DNA of 64,000 bases from Branchiostoma floridae (taxonomy: Eukaryota; Chordata; Leptocardii; Amphioxiformes; Branchiostomatidae). A program made the translations under genes and the position numbers. How positions within the stretch are numbered: the stretch's first letter is position 1; each line of letters starts with the position of its first letter. The DNA lies in assembly GCF_000003815.2 (NCBI RefSeq), contig NC_049983.1:22653552-22717551 (forward strand), given 5' to 3'. Of the stretch, positions 1-12,800 are shown in pieces. A model generated the notes under the pieces. That model searched no databases and was not told where the DNA came from. It saw only the letters and a list, made by a program, of their open reading frames with translations.

Positions 1-436
1 AAGATGTAGGACTGGGCTTTAATGGAATAAGCGCAACATGTAAATGTACATGTAGCATGTTATGTTACATTGCCTAAAATGGTAGAATGGCGCTTTTAGA
101 TAAGAATTGAGGTCTGAAATATCTTCAACTGTTTATAAATCTATCCAGTCATTTAGGGGCACACCCCAGTTTATTTTGGGTTTCAATTCAAGGCTGCACA
201 CCACCAAGTCTAGCGATTATCTCTTCCAGAAAATACACTGAAGCAAAAAAAAACTATGGGAATAAAGGATATCCCAAGTATATACATAAGACAACAAACA
301 TTTTCAGTTTGTTACTTTTCAAAAGTTCAGGTACATGTACATGTAATCTTGAAGAAAGTCATACTATTACTTAATAATATTATCATTAACTATTTTATTC
401 AACCTGTTATGTAACAATTTTCCCTCCCCCCGTCAG

Positions 437-3400
437 GACGTATTCAGCAGCCAGTCGTCCGTGGTGGAAGACGAGATTGAGGAGGACGCCCGTTCCCTGG
501 AGCTGCGCAGGACGCGGGAGCGGGCGGAGGCAGAGCTTGCGGAAGCGAAGCAGGTGCGAAGGGAAAGGATGCTGTCTGCAGGGTCAGGCAGCTTCAGTCT
601 CAGCGAGGACGACTTTGATGGACACCTCAGCAGGGGCAGGTGAGGAGATTAAGCTTTCTTTTCAACACTAGTTCACCTTTATATGTGGGGTAACCTGTGG
701 GCGGAGGCTGAGCTCGCTGAAGCCAAGCAGGTTCGGCGGGAGAGGATGCTGTCTACAGGGTCAGGCAGCTTCAGTCTCAGCGAGGACGACTTTGATGGAC
801 ACCTGGGCAGGGGCAGGTGAGGAGATAAAGCTTTCTTTTCAACTCTAGTTCACCTTTATATCTGGGGTAACCTGTGGGCGGAGGCAGAGCTCGCCGAAGC
901 CAAGCAGGTGCGGCGCGAGAGGATGCTGTCTGCAGGGTCAGGCAGCTTCAGTCTCAGCGAGGACGACTTTGATGGACACCTCAGCAGGGGCAGGTGAGGA
1001 GATAAAGCTTTCTTTTTAACTCATTCAGTTGTAAGGCTAGTTCACCTTTATATGTGGGGTAACCTGTGGGCGGAGGCAGAACTTGCCGAAGCCAAGCAGG
1101 TGCGACGGGAGAGGATGCTGTCTGCAGGGTCAGGCAGCTTCAGTCTCAGCGAGGACGACTTCGATGGACACCTCAGCAGGGGCAGGTGAGGAGATAAAGC
1201 TTTCTTTTCAAGTCATTCAGTTGTAACACTAGTTCACCTTTATCCGTGGGGTAACCAGCGGTCGGAGGCAGAGCTCGCCGAGGCCAAGCAGGTGCGGCGC
1301 GAGAGGATGCTGTCTGCTGGGTCAGGCAGCTTCAGTCTCAGCGAGGACGACTTTGATGGACACCTCAGCAGGGGCAGGTGAGGAGATAAAGCTTTCTTTT
1401 CAACTCTAGTTCAGCTTTATCCGTGGGGTAACCTGTGGGCGGAGGCGGAGCTCGCCGAGGCCAAGCAGGTGCGGCGCGAGAGGATACTGTCTGCAGGGTC
1501 CGGCAGCTTCAGTCTCAGCGAGGACGACTTCGATGGACACCTCAGCAGGGGCAGGTGAGGAGATAAAGCTTTCTTTTTAACTCATTCAGTTGTAACGCTA
1601 GTTCACCTTTATCCGTGGGCGTAGGCAAAGGTTGCCGAAGCCAAGCAGGTACGGAGGGAGAGGATGCTGTCTGCAGGGTCAGGCAGCTTCAGTCTCAGCG
1701 AGGACGACTTTGATGGACACCTCAGCAGGGGCAGGTGAGGAGATAAAGCTTTCTTTCAACTCTAGTTCTCCTTTATATGTGGGGTAACCTGTGGGCGGAG
1801 GCTGAGCTCGCGGAGGACAAGCAGGTACGGAGGGAGAGGATGCTGTCTGCCGGGTCAGGCAGCTTCAGTCTCAGCGAGGACGACTTTGATGGACACCTCA
1901 GCAGGGGCAGGTCAGGAGATAAAGCTTTCTTTTCAACTCTAGTTCTCCTTTATATGTGGGGTAACCTGTGGGTGGAGGCAGAGCTCGCCGAAGCCAAGCA
2001 GGTGCGACGGGAGAGGATGCTGTCTGCAGGGTCCGGCAGCTTCAGTCTCAGTGAGGACGACTTTGATGGACACCTCGGCAGGGGCAGGTGAGGAGATAAA
2101 GCTTTCTTTCAACTCTAGTTCACCTTTATATGTGGGGTAACCTGTGGGCGGAGGCGGAGCTCACTGAGGCCAAGCAGGTACGGAGGGAGAGGATGCTGTC
2201 TGCCGGGTCAGGCAGCTTCAGTGTCAGCGAGGGCGACTTCGATGGACACCTGGGCAGGGGCAGGTCAGGGGGATTGAGCTTTCTTTTTAAGACTTTCAAC
2301 TCATTCATTCATTTGTTTGTCCATTTGTTCATTCAGACATTGATTCTAAAAAGGTTTGGTCAGGGCAGGTCAAGGGATTAATTTTAAGGCTTAGCTTTCT
2401 TTTAGCTCATTCCTTTGTTCATTGAATTTCATTCATTTGTTCATTTATTCATTCATTCATTCATTCAATGATTATTTGCTAAAGTGATGTCTGCAAAAAA
2501 AGGTTGGTCGGGACACAAAAATAGGGAAAAATTTGAGAACAAAACTAAGATTTAGTTTTTTGGGGCTCAGTTCTCTGTTAACAATATAAATGAAGCACCT
2601 GTAGGCACAATGTATATGTGGGATATACATTAAGTCTTATCTACACTTGGTGTAAACAAGCCAAATGAATGTGGCCATTACTACACATAAAGTGACATTG
2701 TGTTCCTGTACATAATGGCATGAATTGCTGTAGATTTATACATAATCCCACAAATAGTTCAGAACATACCATAGTCTACTAGTACTAAGGAAAGCTACAA
2801 TGTAGAGTACATTGTATGAATCATTAGTTGTGACGTTTGCCTCTTCTCTATATCCCATTATAATATGTATTTTGTAGCATCATTTCACAATTGATTATTA
2901 CATACAGTCCTTTGATGAGGATTTCACAGCAACAATAGCTCGAAGGCACATTTAAACCACAGCTCAATTGATACCAGCCGGCCCCTACAGCTATTTATCA
3001 TGTTTTAATAATACACTAACACGTCAGCCGGTAATACTGGTCCCTGATTGATGCACCAGCACCCTCCATTCATGCAGCACCTTACTGTTCATAAAACCCT
3101 TCATCACCATAATTCTTATGACAGCAGGCTATTGTTACACATGGCATTTCAAAGGTTTTAACCTGGGGGCATATAAATGTGGCACGTGCCACTGCGTAGT
3201 CAGGGGTGTCTGCCAAACTTGGAGACTTTTTCTAGCAATTTTGGAACTGTTTGAGAAGTTTGCAAAGCCTTAAATTCATCTGGACCTCTAGTTACATGAC
3301 ACACAAACATATACAGTGATAGCTTATGATGTGAAATATTCTTTTGTCATGTTTGAAAAATAGTCTGACATCCCTTTATCTCTAAAACAAGTTGATCTAC

Positions 3401-6400
3401 CCCAGAGTCCATTTGAAAAGATTGTTGTAGCTGGAATTCCTAGGAGTGGGCTTCTCTCCATGTCTAAGTGGTTTGTAGACAAAATGTAGCCAACTCCCAA
3501 CTGCTCTCGCCTGTCCAGTCCACTGTCTGTCATGAAGGAAAAGAACAGGTAGGTGGAGGGGGGGGGGGGGGGTCATTTAAACCACCAGGGAGTTGATAGC
3601 AATGAAATAGAGAAACATCTAGTAGTACTCATTGACATGTATCATAGCAAAGAAACTGTAATTGCTACATTTTTTGTACCTCCAGTAAGGTGGTATTTGG
3701 ATCCATTTTTAGCCTCCTGATTTGTTAAGAGTCAAGACATTAAAACCCGTTTCATTTCTTACTGCATTATGAATTAAAATGACTTGAAATATTTCCAGCT
3801 TACCTGGCTGAGTGACAATGATTCCATCATCAATCAGTTCCTGTGTCCATGTGTTCCTTTTCTGATTTGTCAAGACCATAAACCTGTTTCCATTCTCGCT
3901 GCATTATGAATTAAAATCATTTGAAATATTACCAGTTTACCTGACAATGATTCCAGCATTTTATTGCCAGTCACTTATCAGTTTATGCTTTGTATTTTCC
4001 TGATCTGTTGAAGAAATTTCCAGGAATGCAATGCAAAAATCCTTGAATCCCCAGGGTGCTCATCCAGTAATCATTAGATCATTAAATGAGCTCAATTCTA
4101 AACACAGTACTTAGGCCTAGGAAAAAATGTTGTATTTCCTGTTTCAGTCCTGAAAAAATTAGGCGCGGTAGGTACGGATTATCTTTTTTTTCTTGTAATT
4201 TGTTTTACTCTTGCCAAAACTCAAGTGATACAATATTACAATACAGTTGAACAAAGTAAACTAAAAATCCATGAGGACACTTGTCATTCAATGTCAATTT
4301 TTAATTTTGTGCATAAAAAAACTGATACAGTTAATCCTTCATTAGATAGGACAAGCAGTGTTTTGACTTCAACAGGAAGCTGGCTGAATAAAGATTCTAA
4401 CTGTAAGCTATGTGACTCCACTGACCACCCCCAAAAAAGTCTAGGGTTGGCAGGTTTTTCTAGGAAAACAGGAAACACTAGATTTTTTTCCTAGGCCTCG
4501 TGTATGTGCTTTGAAAAGCTTCATTGGGAGTTATAAGAACGTCAGTGCTCCAGCTGGCTTCTCCCTGTGGTTTCCACTCACACAAAAGTGTTAGAAAAAA
4601 GTATTGTCCTCATTGCTATGGCAACCGGCACTCCAGTTTATTGGCACAGAAGTGTGAACAAAGCTCTTTTCAATTTTACTACCAGTATATTTGGTAATGG
4701 TGCAATACTGTACATTTGGTTAATGTGGCGTCATACAATGTACTTTAATTTAAAGAATAAGCACAATGTGATGTGATTGTGGCCATAAAATTACTAGGAG
4801 ATTGAACCATGTACCATGTAAAGGACTTGCAATGAGTATTCATTTCACACGATATTAACATTGGCATACGCTGCTCAATATTGCACCATATGTTGTTTTG
4901 TAAATTGCACGTTGCCCTGTAAATTTTAGGATTTGCGGTAAATGCGCAACACCTTGCAAAACAACTCCAGTGACTTACATTTCAGACATGTTAAGACTGT
5001 AAAGTGTGCTAGAACATGTACAGTACAATATGTACATGTACCCAGCACAGAGACAGGCTCATTTTCCTGATGATTATTATCATGGTGGATATGGGGACAG
5101 GTGGCACAGGTAGTGACATTTTTTGTCAGACGGTTATTACAAGTTTTAGCGTACATTCATTTATGGAAGGAATGTTGGAAGAATTTGCAGCAATCATGTT
5201 GTGTGTGTGTTTTTGTTGTTGTTCGTTGTTCGTACGTATTATAGAAGTGGGTCTTTGCATGGTACGCCATAAAGCAGTTATATACTCAAGCAACTGGATA
5301 TGATTTTCCAAATCATAAATAAGTTGCTTGAGTAGCTGCTTTTTGGCATATCTTGTTACCTGGATGTCTAACCTTCATCAATGGGTTCTGCTATGAGTGT
5401 ACAGGTAATTGTGTTGTTGTGTTATTCTGTGATAAATAATTTTATGGTGAATGTGCACTAATGACTCATGATGTTCATGTTCGTGTTTTGCAGGCCCACC
5501 AGTAGAAGGTCTGGAACAACAGCTGTGAACGGCGGCTCAAGCAGGCACCATGGGGTGGGTACTGTTTAATGCTCTTTATACTTAAAATAAGACTCTTCAT
5601 GCAAATATTTCAAGTAAAACATCACTATAAGATTATGTACATGACGTAGTTTATGTACATAATGTGTACTTGAAAGGGCAAGTACATGTACATGACGTTA
5701 CTATGCTTTGCCAAATAATGTACATGTACACGTAAAGCTTTCCAGTAACTGTTAATTTTTGAAATGGGGCGGCCAAATTGAATTCAAAACACGGTGCCAT
5801 TGGGTAGGGTTTACTTTACTTTTCCAATATGCACCTGGGCCATACATGGTCTGTATGTTGTGGCAATGTCATCACTGTACATTGTTTCCCATTCCATCTC
5901 GGGACTTAAGAAATCGCCAACTTAAGGAGCGTTGTCATAAAGAAATGTGTCATTATAGAGTGTAAATTACATTGTTTTCTCTTGAAGTTCTTACATGTAC
6001 ATGCTACATAGTTACACAGCTCAGTTCATTTCATTCACTTCGTTTTTCGTTAACTTTGTTTACTATTTTTTCACCACCACCTGCCATACTAGCTGCACCT
6101 TGTTTCCCAGGACGCAATGTGCAGTGAGGTCCTGTATCATGTAGATGTAGATGTATGTACAGTTAATAGATAAAGCTTTAAGTTACTTTGGCCATTAAAG
6201 CAATGAGCAAAGAACTTTCTTTGAGTTTGATTCCATCTTAGTGAATACAGTTTCCAGAAACTTGCTCCTACCGGCCACCCAAACCATCCGGAAAATGAGT
6301 CCCCAGCCTAATCGGAAAACAGTCTGCACAGTTTCCTGTGAGAAACAGTTAATTAAGACCGGCAAATGACGTCCACGGCGATGCATATTTCATGAACCCA

Positions 6401-9400
6401 GCTGTTGTTTCCCCGCTTGGCTTGGACATGGGTTAGGGGGTCATTAGATTATAGCATATTATGGAGGAATGATGGTACGTAAAGGGATTTTGCACCCTGA
6501 CGTGTGAAACATCATTGCTGAGCGGTTTCCTTTGTAAATGTGCTTGGAGAGAGACGATTTCACACGCAATGGATGGTAACATATTCACGGTTTGTTTTAA
6601 TGCATATTTACTTCTTTATGTGTTCTTATACATGCATGTACGAGCATGCTTTAAATCTATTGGTAAAAGTGCATTCTCTGCATACTTGTGACTGATGAAT
6701 CTATGAATAATTAATTGCCCCTGAAAAAAATCACTGTACGTTAACATTGCAGGTAAAGGAGTGCACGAATGATCGTGTTTTGACATATTTCTAAAAGCCT
6801 ACCAAACCATTATCACTTAATTACTGTCTCATTTTTGGCTAAAAACTCAAGATAAGTTTTTATCCACTTTTTAGTATACAGTGTACTTTTCAAAGTATCT
6901 GGTTGTAAAACGGGTTTCAACCCTATCCAATATACTGAAATGACAAGTCTACATACAGATACTTCTCAAATCTCAAAAAGAGCTAGAGAGACCCTCCTGA
7001 TACATTGCTCCTGACACTTGTATATATTATTATCATGCTTCCATTCCTCTTGGTATTGCAGGCTAGACATTAATTTTTCATTAAGCTAATGGAGTTGGCT
7101 CAAGTTACACACTACATGCATTCATTTGCCGGTTGCAAGTAACACAATTTGTTTTTGCAGGACTGCATTGGAGCTGTGCATGCTGAACTGGACTCATCGG
7201 TGTATACAAACACAATAAGTTGTGTTTACAAGTTTGTATGTTTATAGGACTATGCTGGAGTGGGCAGTGTTGATGTCCACAGACTTTGAGTTAGTTGTGT
7301 TTACAAGCTTATTGTTTGTATGTCCACAGATGCAGAGCTATAGGTTTGTGTTTACAAGCTTGTTTGTTTTTTTGTGTTGAATGAACTATACAGGAATGGA
7401 TGCTGAGCTGGACCTGTCTGTTGTTGGTGTTCACAGAGTTAGTTGTCTGTTTTTTACAAGTTTGTTTGTTTGCATGTTTCCAGGACTACACAGGAGTGGA
7501 CGCTGATCTTGACCTGTCGGTGTCCACAGACACAGAGATGGAGGACGTGGTGGATCAGTCTCCGCTGGCCAACATGAGGATCACCTCCCAGTCTCCCCTC
7601 AATGGTGAGAATACTGCTTCTGCTACAATAATATACAATTTGTTGACAACAACAGACTCACTTGAAAAAGATACATACTAGCACATAATACATTATTAGT
7701 TTCCGTACAACTTCATTTTTAAGTAGTAGGATATCACAAGTTCATTTAGAAGACCCACAGATTGTAAAACTGTTTCAAAAGATGAATCATAATTACGAAT
7801 AGAGACCATGAATATTTCATTCCATCCCATCTATTCCTTTTACTCAAAGTAATTCTTTTAATCTAAGCACGTAGATTTTGTAATTTGTCTGTGTTCTATG
7901 AGTTCTCCTCAGGTAGATGACATGGATTGAACCTTCTGAAAAGCACAAAACATTCAATAAAACAATGATTTTATAATTTACCTTGCAAAATTAGCAATAA
8001 GTTCAAGTTTTGTTATGACCATTGCCATAGATGTCCATTGTTCTGTCACCAAAATGTACACATTAGACAGGCCACTCTTGATGTTCAGGTCGATGGGAAT
8101 AATAATTTAATGGACCAGCAAAAGTGGCCAGAATAGCCAAGAGGTCCTTATGCAGAGGCGGTCTCTAAAGTATTGGTTTGACCACCCTTATGTCAGACTC
8201 GTCCACCCTGCTGAAGCTGAACCAGCGTCTGCAGGAGGTGAGCCGGCAGCTGGAGAGGGAGAAGGCCGGCCGGGAGGAGGGGCAGGTCAAGGTCAGGTCA
8301 CTCGAGTCCGAGAGGAACGACCTCAAAAGGTGAGGATACTTATTTTTTTAAACACTTCACCCAGGTGTAAAATGAGTACCTAGCTTCACCTAGGGCCGTC
8401 CCTTAGATAGGACGTTAAATGGAGGTACCGTGTTTGAGGAGACCCGCATTCCTGGCGTGTAAAAGAAACCGCCGCACTTATCGAAAAGAGTAGGGAACCT
8501 TCCCAGTGTGAATGGATCAAACCATTCCTTAAATGGGATAGGGAATTTCCCGAGCCGCTTTCGTTACCCCTGCTTCGCCTATTGGGTTAATTAGTCCTCA
8601 CTCATAGTGAGCAATCGGTCAGTTATTGTGGACAACTCAAATGACAAATTTGTTAGCTTTGTCAGCCGTTATCTAGAATTCTAAGGCACGAAAGAAGTTT
8701 GGTCGGCAGGTGTTTCTTTCAATGATGTGAACAAAAAAAAATTGCTGCTAACTGTAGCTTTTTGTATGGAGAGCATGAGACATAATTAATTAAGTGCAGT
8801 GAAGCTGCAAAGCAAGAGGACTGACCTCAAAATGTGAGAAACCTGCTAAGAGGTTTAGCTTGGAAATGTGGCCGACAGTAAGCTGTTTCAATTGCAGCAG
8901 AGGTGTCAATGACAGGGAGAAATCAAGATTTCCAAGGTAGCAATGATCCTCAGCTGTGATCCTCAGATTTTGTGTGAATACTAAAAGACTATCAAACTTT
9001 TAGATAGTACTGTAGTTTTAGCATGTTCAGGTCTGCTACGTTGTGGCTGAATGTGTCAAACCTGGTGCATTATTCTTGTCATACATTAAAATGCCTCAGC
9101 CACATACTCATTATTTGGGGATGTAAGAAGGTTGTGTAGAGTTAGTCCATGTTGTTCCTGATGTGTTGTATTGCCATTACAGGAGACTGGACACAGCCAA
9201 TCGAGAGAAGTCCAACCTCGACACCATCAAAATCGACTTGGAGGGAGAGATTAGAAAACTCAAGTAAGTATTCGTTGAAATTAATACTTTTTTTCTTTTA
9301 ATCAATTTTGTTCTTTTACCTTTGCATTTCCCAATTTGAATCCCCTGTGGTTAGCTTGATGTAAGGTTAAACATACTGTGTTGTTTATGAACAGATATCA

Positions 9401-9864
9401 GCTGGGAGAAGAGCAGGAGAGAAGGAAGACTGCAGACACCGTCCTCAACAAGACCAAGGAGCAGCTGGCCAAGAAGGAGACTCAATATTCTCAGTACGAG
9501 ATTTCTTCTTATTCTACTTTGAACTTTTCTGTAATAATTGTATAAGTCTTGGCAGTAGCACTGTGGCAATGTTAAACAAAACAGCACATTCTAAGAGAAA
9601 AACATTTAAAACAGCAAGCGGTATGGTTTGTATGTTACCAACATGTCATAAATAAGAAATATTAGTTGTATTTTTGATTTGTAGTTGCGGTTCAGATGTT
9701 TTGGTGCTATATGTCTTTTACTACACTATTAAGTGTTGATGTATTTGTAATTTGCTTGTTTGTGTATAATTAATTACAGAGAAGTAGAAAACAAACAGAA
9801 GTCTGAGCTGACAATCAGAGGTCTACAGATAGAACTCAGGTCCACCCAGTCACAAGTCAAAGCA
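437..9864 (+). CDS. ANKRD26: ANKRD26-like gene, exons 1-7 of the window
   Basis: Exons: 437-639, 5494-5554, 7484-7604, 8197-8329, 9183-9263, 9395-9493, 9780-9864. Exon 1 starts after a CCCCCGTCAG acceptor and encodes an acidic stretch followed by SGSFSLSEDDFDGHLSRGR. Exons 2 and 3 are low-complexity linker (SSRHHG; acidic DYTGVDADLDLS). Coiled coil begins in exon 4 (SSTLLKLNQRLQEVSRQLE). Phases run 2, 0, 1, 2, 2, 2, 0 and join cleanly. The intron between exons 1 and 2 is nearly 5 kb and begins with the 10-copy exon-border array. The donor after exon 6 (TCA/GTACGA) is weaker than the others. The true start codon is upstream of the window. Confidence 0.8.
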
Positions 9865-12800
9865 GTAAGGAGAATGTTCACTTTATTTCTTCATCTAAGA
9901 GCAAGATTATTTCTATTATTAAGAATACAGTTTGCTTAATATTTTCCATAATCTTCCAGTCATAAATGATAGATTTTTTTAGATTCATTTATTTCTGTAA
10001 AATGTAATGTTTCATAATTACAAAGAGATCACCACAACAAGTACTAAAAAGCAAATCAACCAAAGTGTTTCCTGTCCTTGGTGCTGATTGTTAGATTATT
10101 GTTCTGAATACCATCCATTGGTAATAAACACTGCATCTCTGTCCCTGGTGCTGAATGACATTCACGCTGACACTACCATCCCTGTCCTGGTGCTGAATAG
10201 CATCTAAATTGACACTGTTGCCCCTGTCCCTGAATGGCATTCACACTGACACTGCTGTCCCTGGTGCTGAATGAAATTCACACTGACACTGCCATCCCTG
10301 ACCCTGATGCAGAATGACAGTCACACTGACAATGTTGTCCCTGGTGCTGAATGACATTCACACTGACACTGATTCTGTATCTATATTGTGTAGCCTGTAT
10401 AACTGCCCTTTGTCATAACGCACCAGGTTAAATTCTATGTGTGATTGCCATTGATACTGACAGTGTATTCACTGGTGCTGAATGGCATTCACACTGACAC
10501 TGTTGTCCCCAGTGCACTAACTTTGTCATCCCTGTCCCTGGTGCTGAATGACATTGATACTGACACTGTTGTTGCCCCTGTCTCTGCTGCAAAATGGTAT
10601 TCAAAGGTTGAAATCAAACTGCCATTCCTGTCCCTGGTGCTAAGTGACATTCACACTGACACAACAGTCCCTACCCTTAGTGCTGAAACCTTGACTGCTT
10701 TCTCCCCAGTTGGAGGAGGAGCGTGATGAGGCTCGGCGGCTGTTGTCAGCAGAGAAGCAGGCTCGGCAGTCTCAGGAGGAACATCACAATGAGCAGATGC
10801 AGCAGCTCAAGAACGAGGTACTCCATCCCTTCATGCCTCTTGCTTATAATCTTGCATTTGTGTTTCCTTTGCTGTATTGTTTTGCTACCATTTTGCTTAT
10901 ATACAGTCTGTATATGTATTTCTCTTCATGCCTCCTACAATATCAGCTGCATTTTCCTTTTTCTGTCCTGTATTGTTTTGTTTTACCGTTATCATGAAAG
11001 CTCATCTTTGTTTGTAGTAATCAGTTTAAAATTATTCAATCCCTTCATGCCTCTTGCTGATTACCTTGTATTTGTGTTTCCTTTGCTGTATTGTTTTGCT
11101 ACCATTTTGCTTGTGTACAGTCTTGCATATGTATTCCTATCCTTTATGTGCCTCTTATTTGCTGTATTCTCTTCTTTCTTGATGTTGCAACAGATAATTT
11201 TCTTTTGTATACTGTATTTTAGTCATATTTTGGCTTGTTCTAACTTCAGTATTACCGATGTTAGCATAATTTCAAACTAACTTACAATGTATAACATACA
11301 TGGCAGACTGTACATACATGACTACCATGCTGGTAGCTGTGAGTCTGTTACATTTGATACCAACCAGGAAGATTTTAAGCCTGTAAGAATGAATCAAAAG
11401 TCATTATTGTCAACTGTAGTGTACAACTCCTTCAGACATAACCTAGTTGTCCAAGAAGGATCACCAGCCTTTGTTTTCAACACTGAGTATGTCACTGTTT
11501 TCATCAGATAAAGCTTGAATTGTAACAGGCATATGTTTTTTCATCACCATAAGTATAGTCATACCAACAATGGTTGGTAGCCTTAAATACCGAGCAAGTC
11601 ACTGTATTGGAGCTTGGCATGTACCAGGCATATGTGTACTCATCACCAAGCCTTACCCATAACCTCACCATGTGTAGCATGAAGGGGCATGACTGTTTTA
11701 CCAACGCATTCTGTTCTTCATCCCGTAGGAAATCAGCAAGTTGTCAGTAGACAGAGTGAGTCGCCTCCTCACATTTGTGTGTCTCTCTAGCGGCATGCCG
11801 CATGGACTAGTTTGCATGAAGAATACTAACACTAGTCTCTTCTTGTAGCTGCCTTAGTTTGTGTGGTTGCTAAACATAACAGGTGGCGCTATAATTCTGG
11901 ACTGTCTGCTTAAAAGTCAGAACATTTAAAAATTTGGATTTTCTAATGTCTAGTTTTCTAATGCCAGTTGAGTTCAAGACTGTAGTAGGTATGGTGTTAG
12001 ACATGGTAAAAATATCCAGGTGTCAATAAGCTGTCTTAAGGGACATGAGCAATCAAGGAAGTTTTTTTAACCTTCTTGGGACAATATAATTCTGACAGAA
12101 TTCTCTAGAATTAGCCATGTCCCTTGAGACACTCTCTCGACACCTGCATGTAATGATATTTGTCATCATGTCTTACATCATATCTACAGCCATGAACTCT
12201 TCTGACCATACTGTACTTTCCAAAAATGAAGATTTTTCAGATTTAGACTGTCCAGAATTATAGTTCTACCTGTAGACTGGGTTTCATGAAGCAATGTTTG
12301 CATGCTGTGTGTTCCTTTTTGCATGACTTTTGTTGTTACTAACATCTGTGCTCAGTTAAAGCATGTATTGTGTGGCCAGCTGACTCTGTTTGTCATTGTG
12401 TGCTTTAGTCTGTTTTCAATATTGTTACCTGATGTTGTAGAGTTGAACAAGCTGTTGTACTTGAAAGAGGTTTTCTGTGTTGCAGGTTGGTACATGTTTG
12501 TGCACAGTGTTTCTCTTGTTTGGTTGTGAAACTACCCAGGTCCCTTAGAACTTGGAAAGACACTTTAAAAGAAATTTGAAAACCTTAAATCTGATGTGTA
12601 TCTTTCATGTGTTTGCTGGACATACTGTGTCACACGTCATTTAAAAGAACACTCATTCCATTATTTTATTGTACATGCATCTTGAATTCAGTGGGAGTTT
12701 TTACAATTTTAGGAAAATTTTGTTCTAAATTCAAAGTACTCTTAAAATGTTCCAATGTCTTTCCAAGTTTTGAATGATATTAGTGTTTTATATGGTATAT

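Noticed and set aside
1777-2091. Read-through frame over array copies 8 and 9 as a separate gene
   Set aside because: It has no start context or acceptor of its own. Kept only as an observation within the array.
10723-11280. 185-codon plus-strand frame
   Set aside because: It starts inside exon 8 in the wrong frame and runs into pyrimidine-rich intron; the translation is an F/L/C-rich run with no domain.
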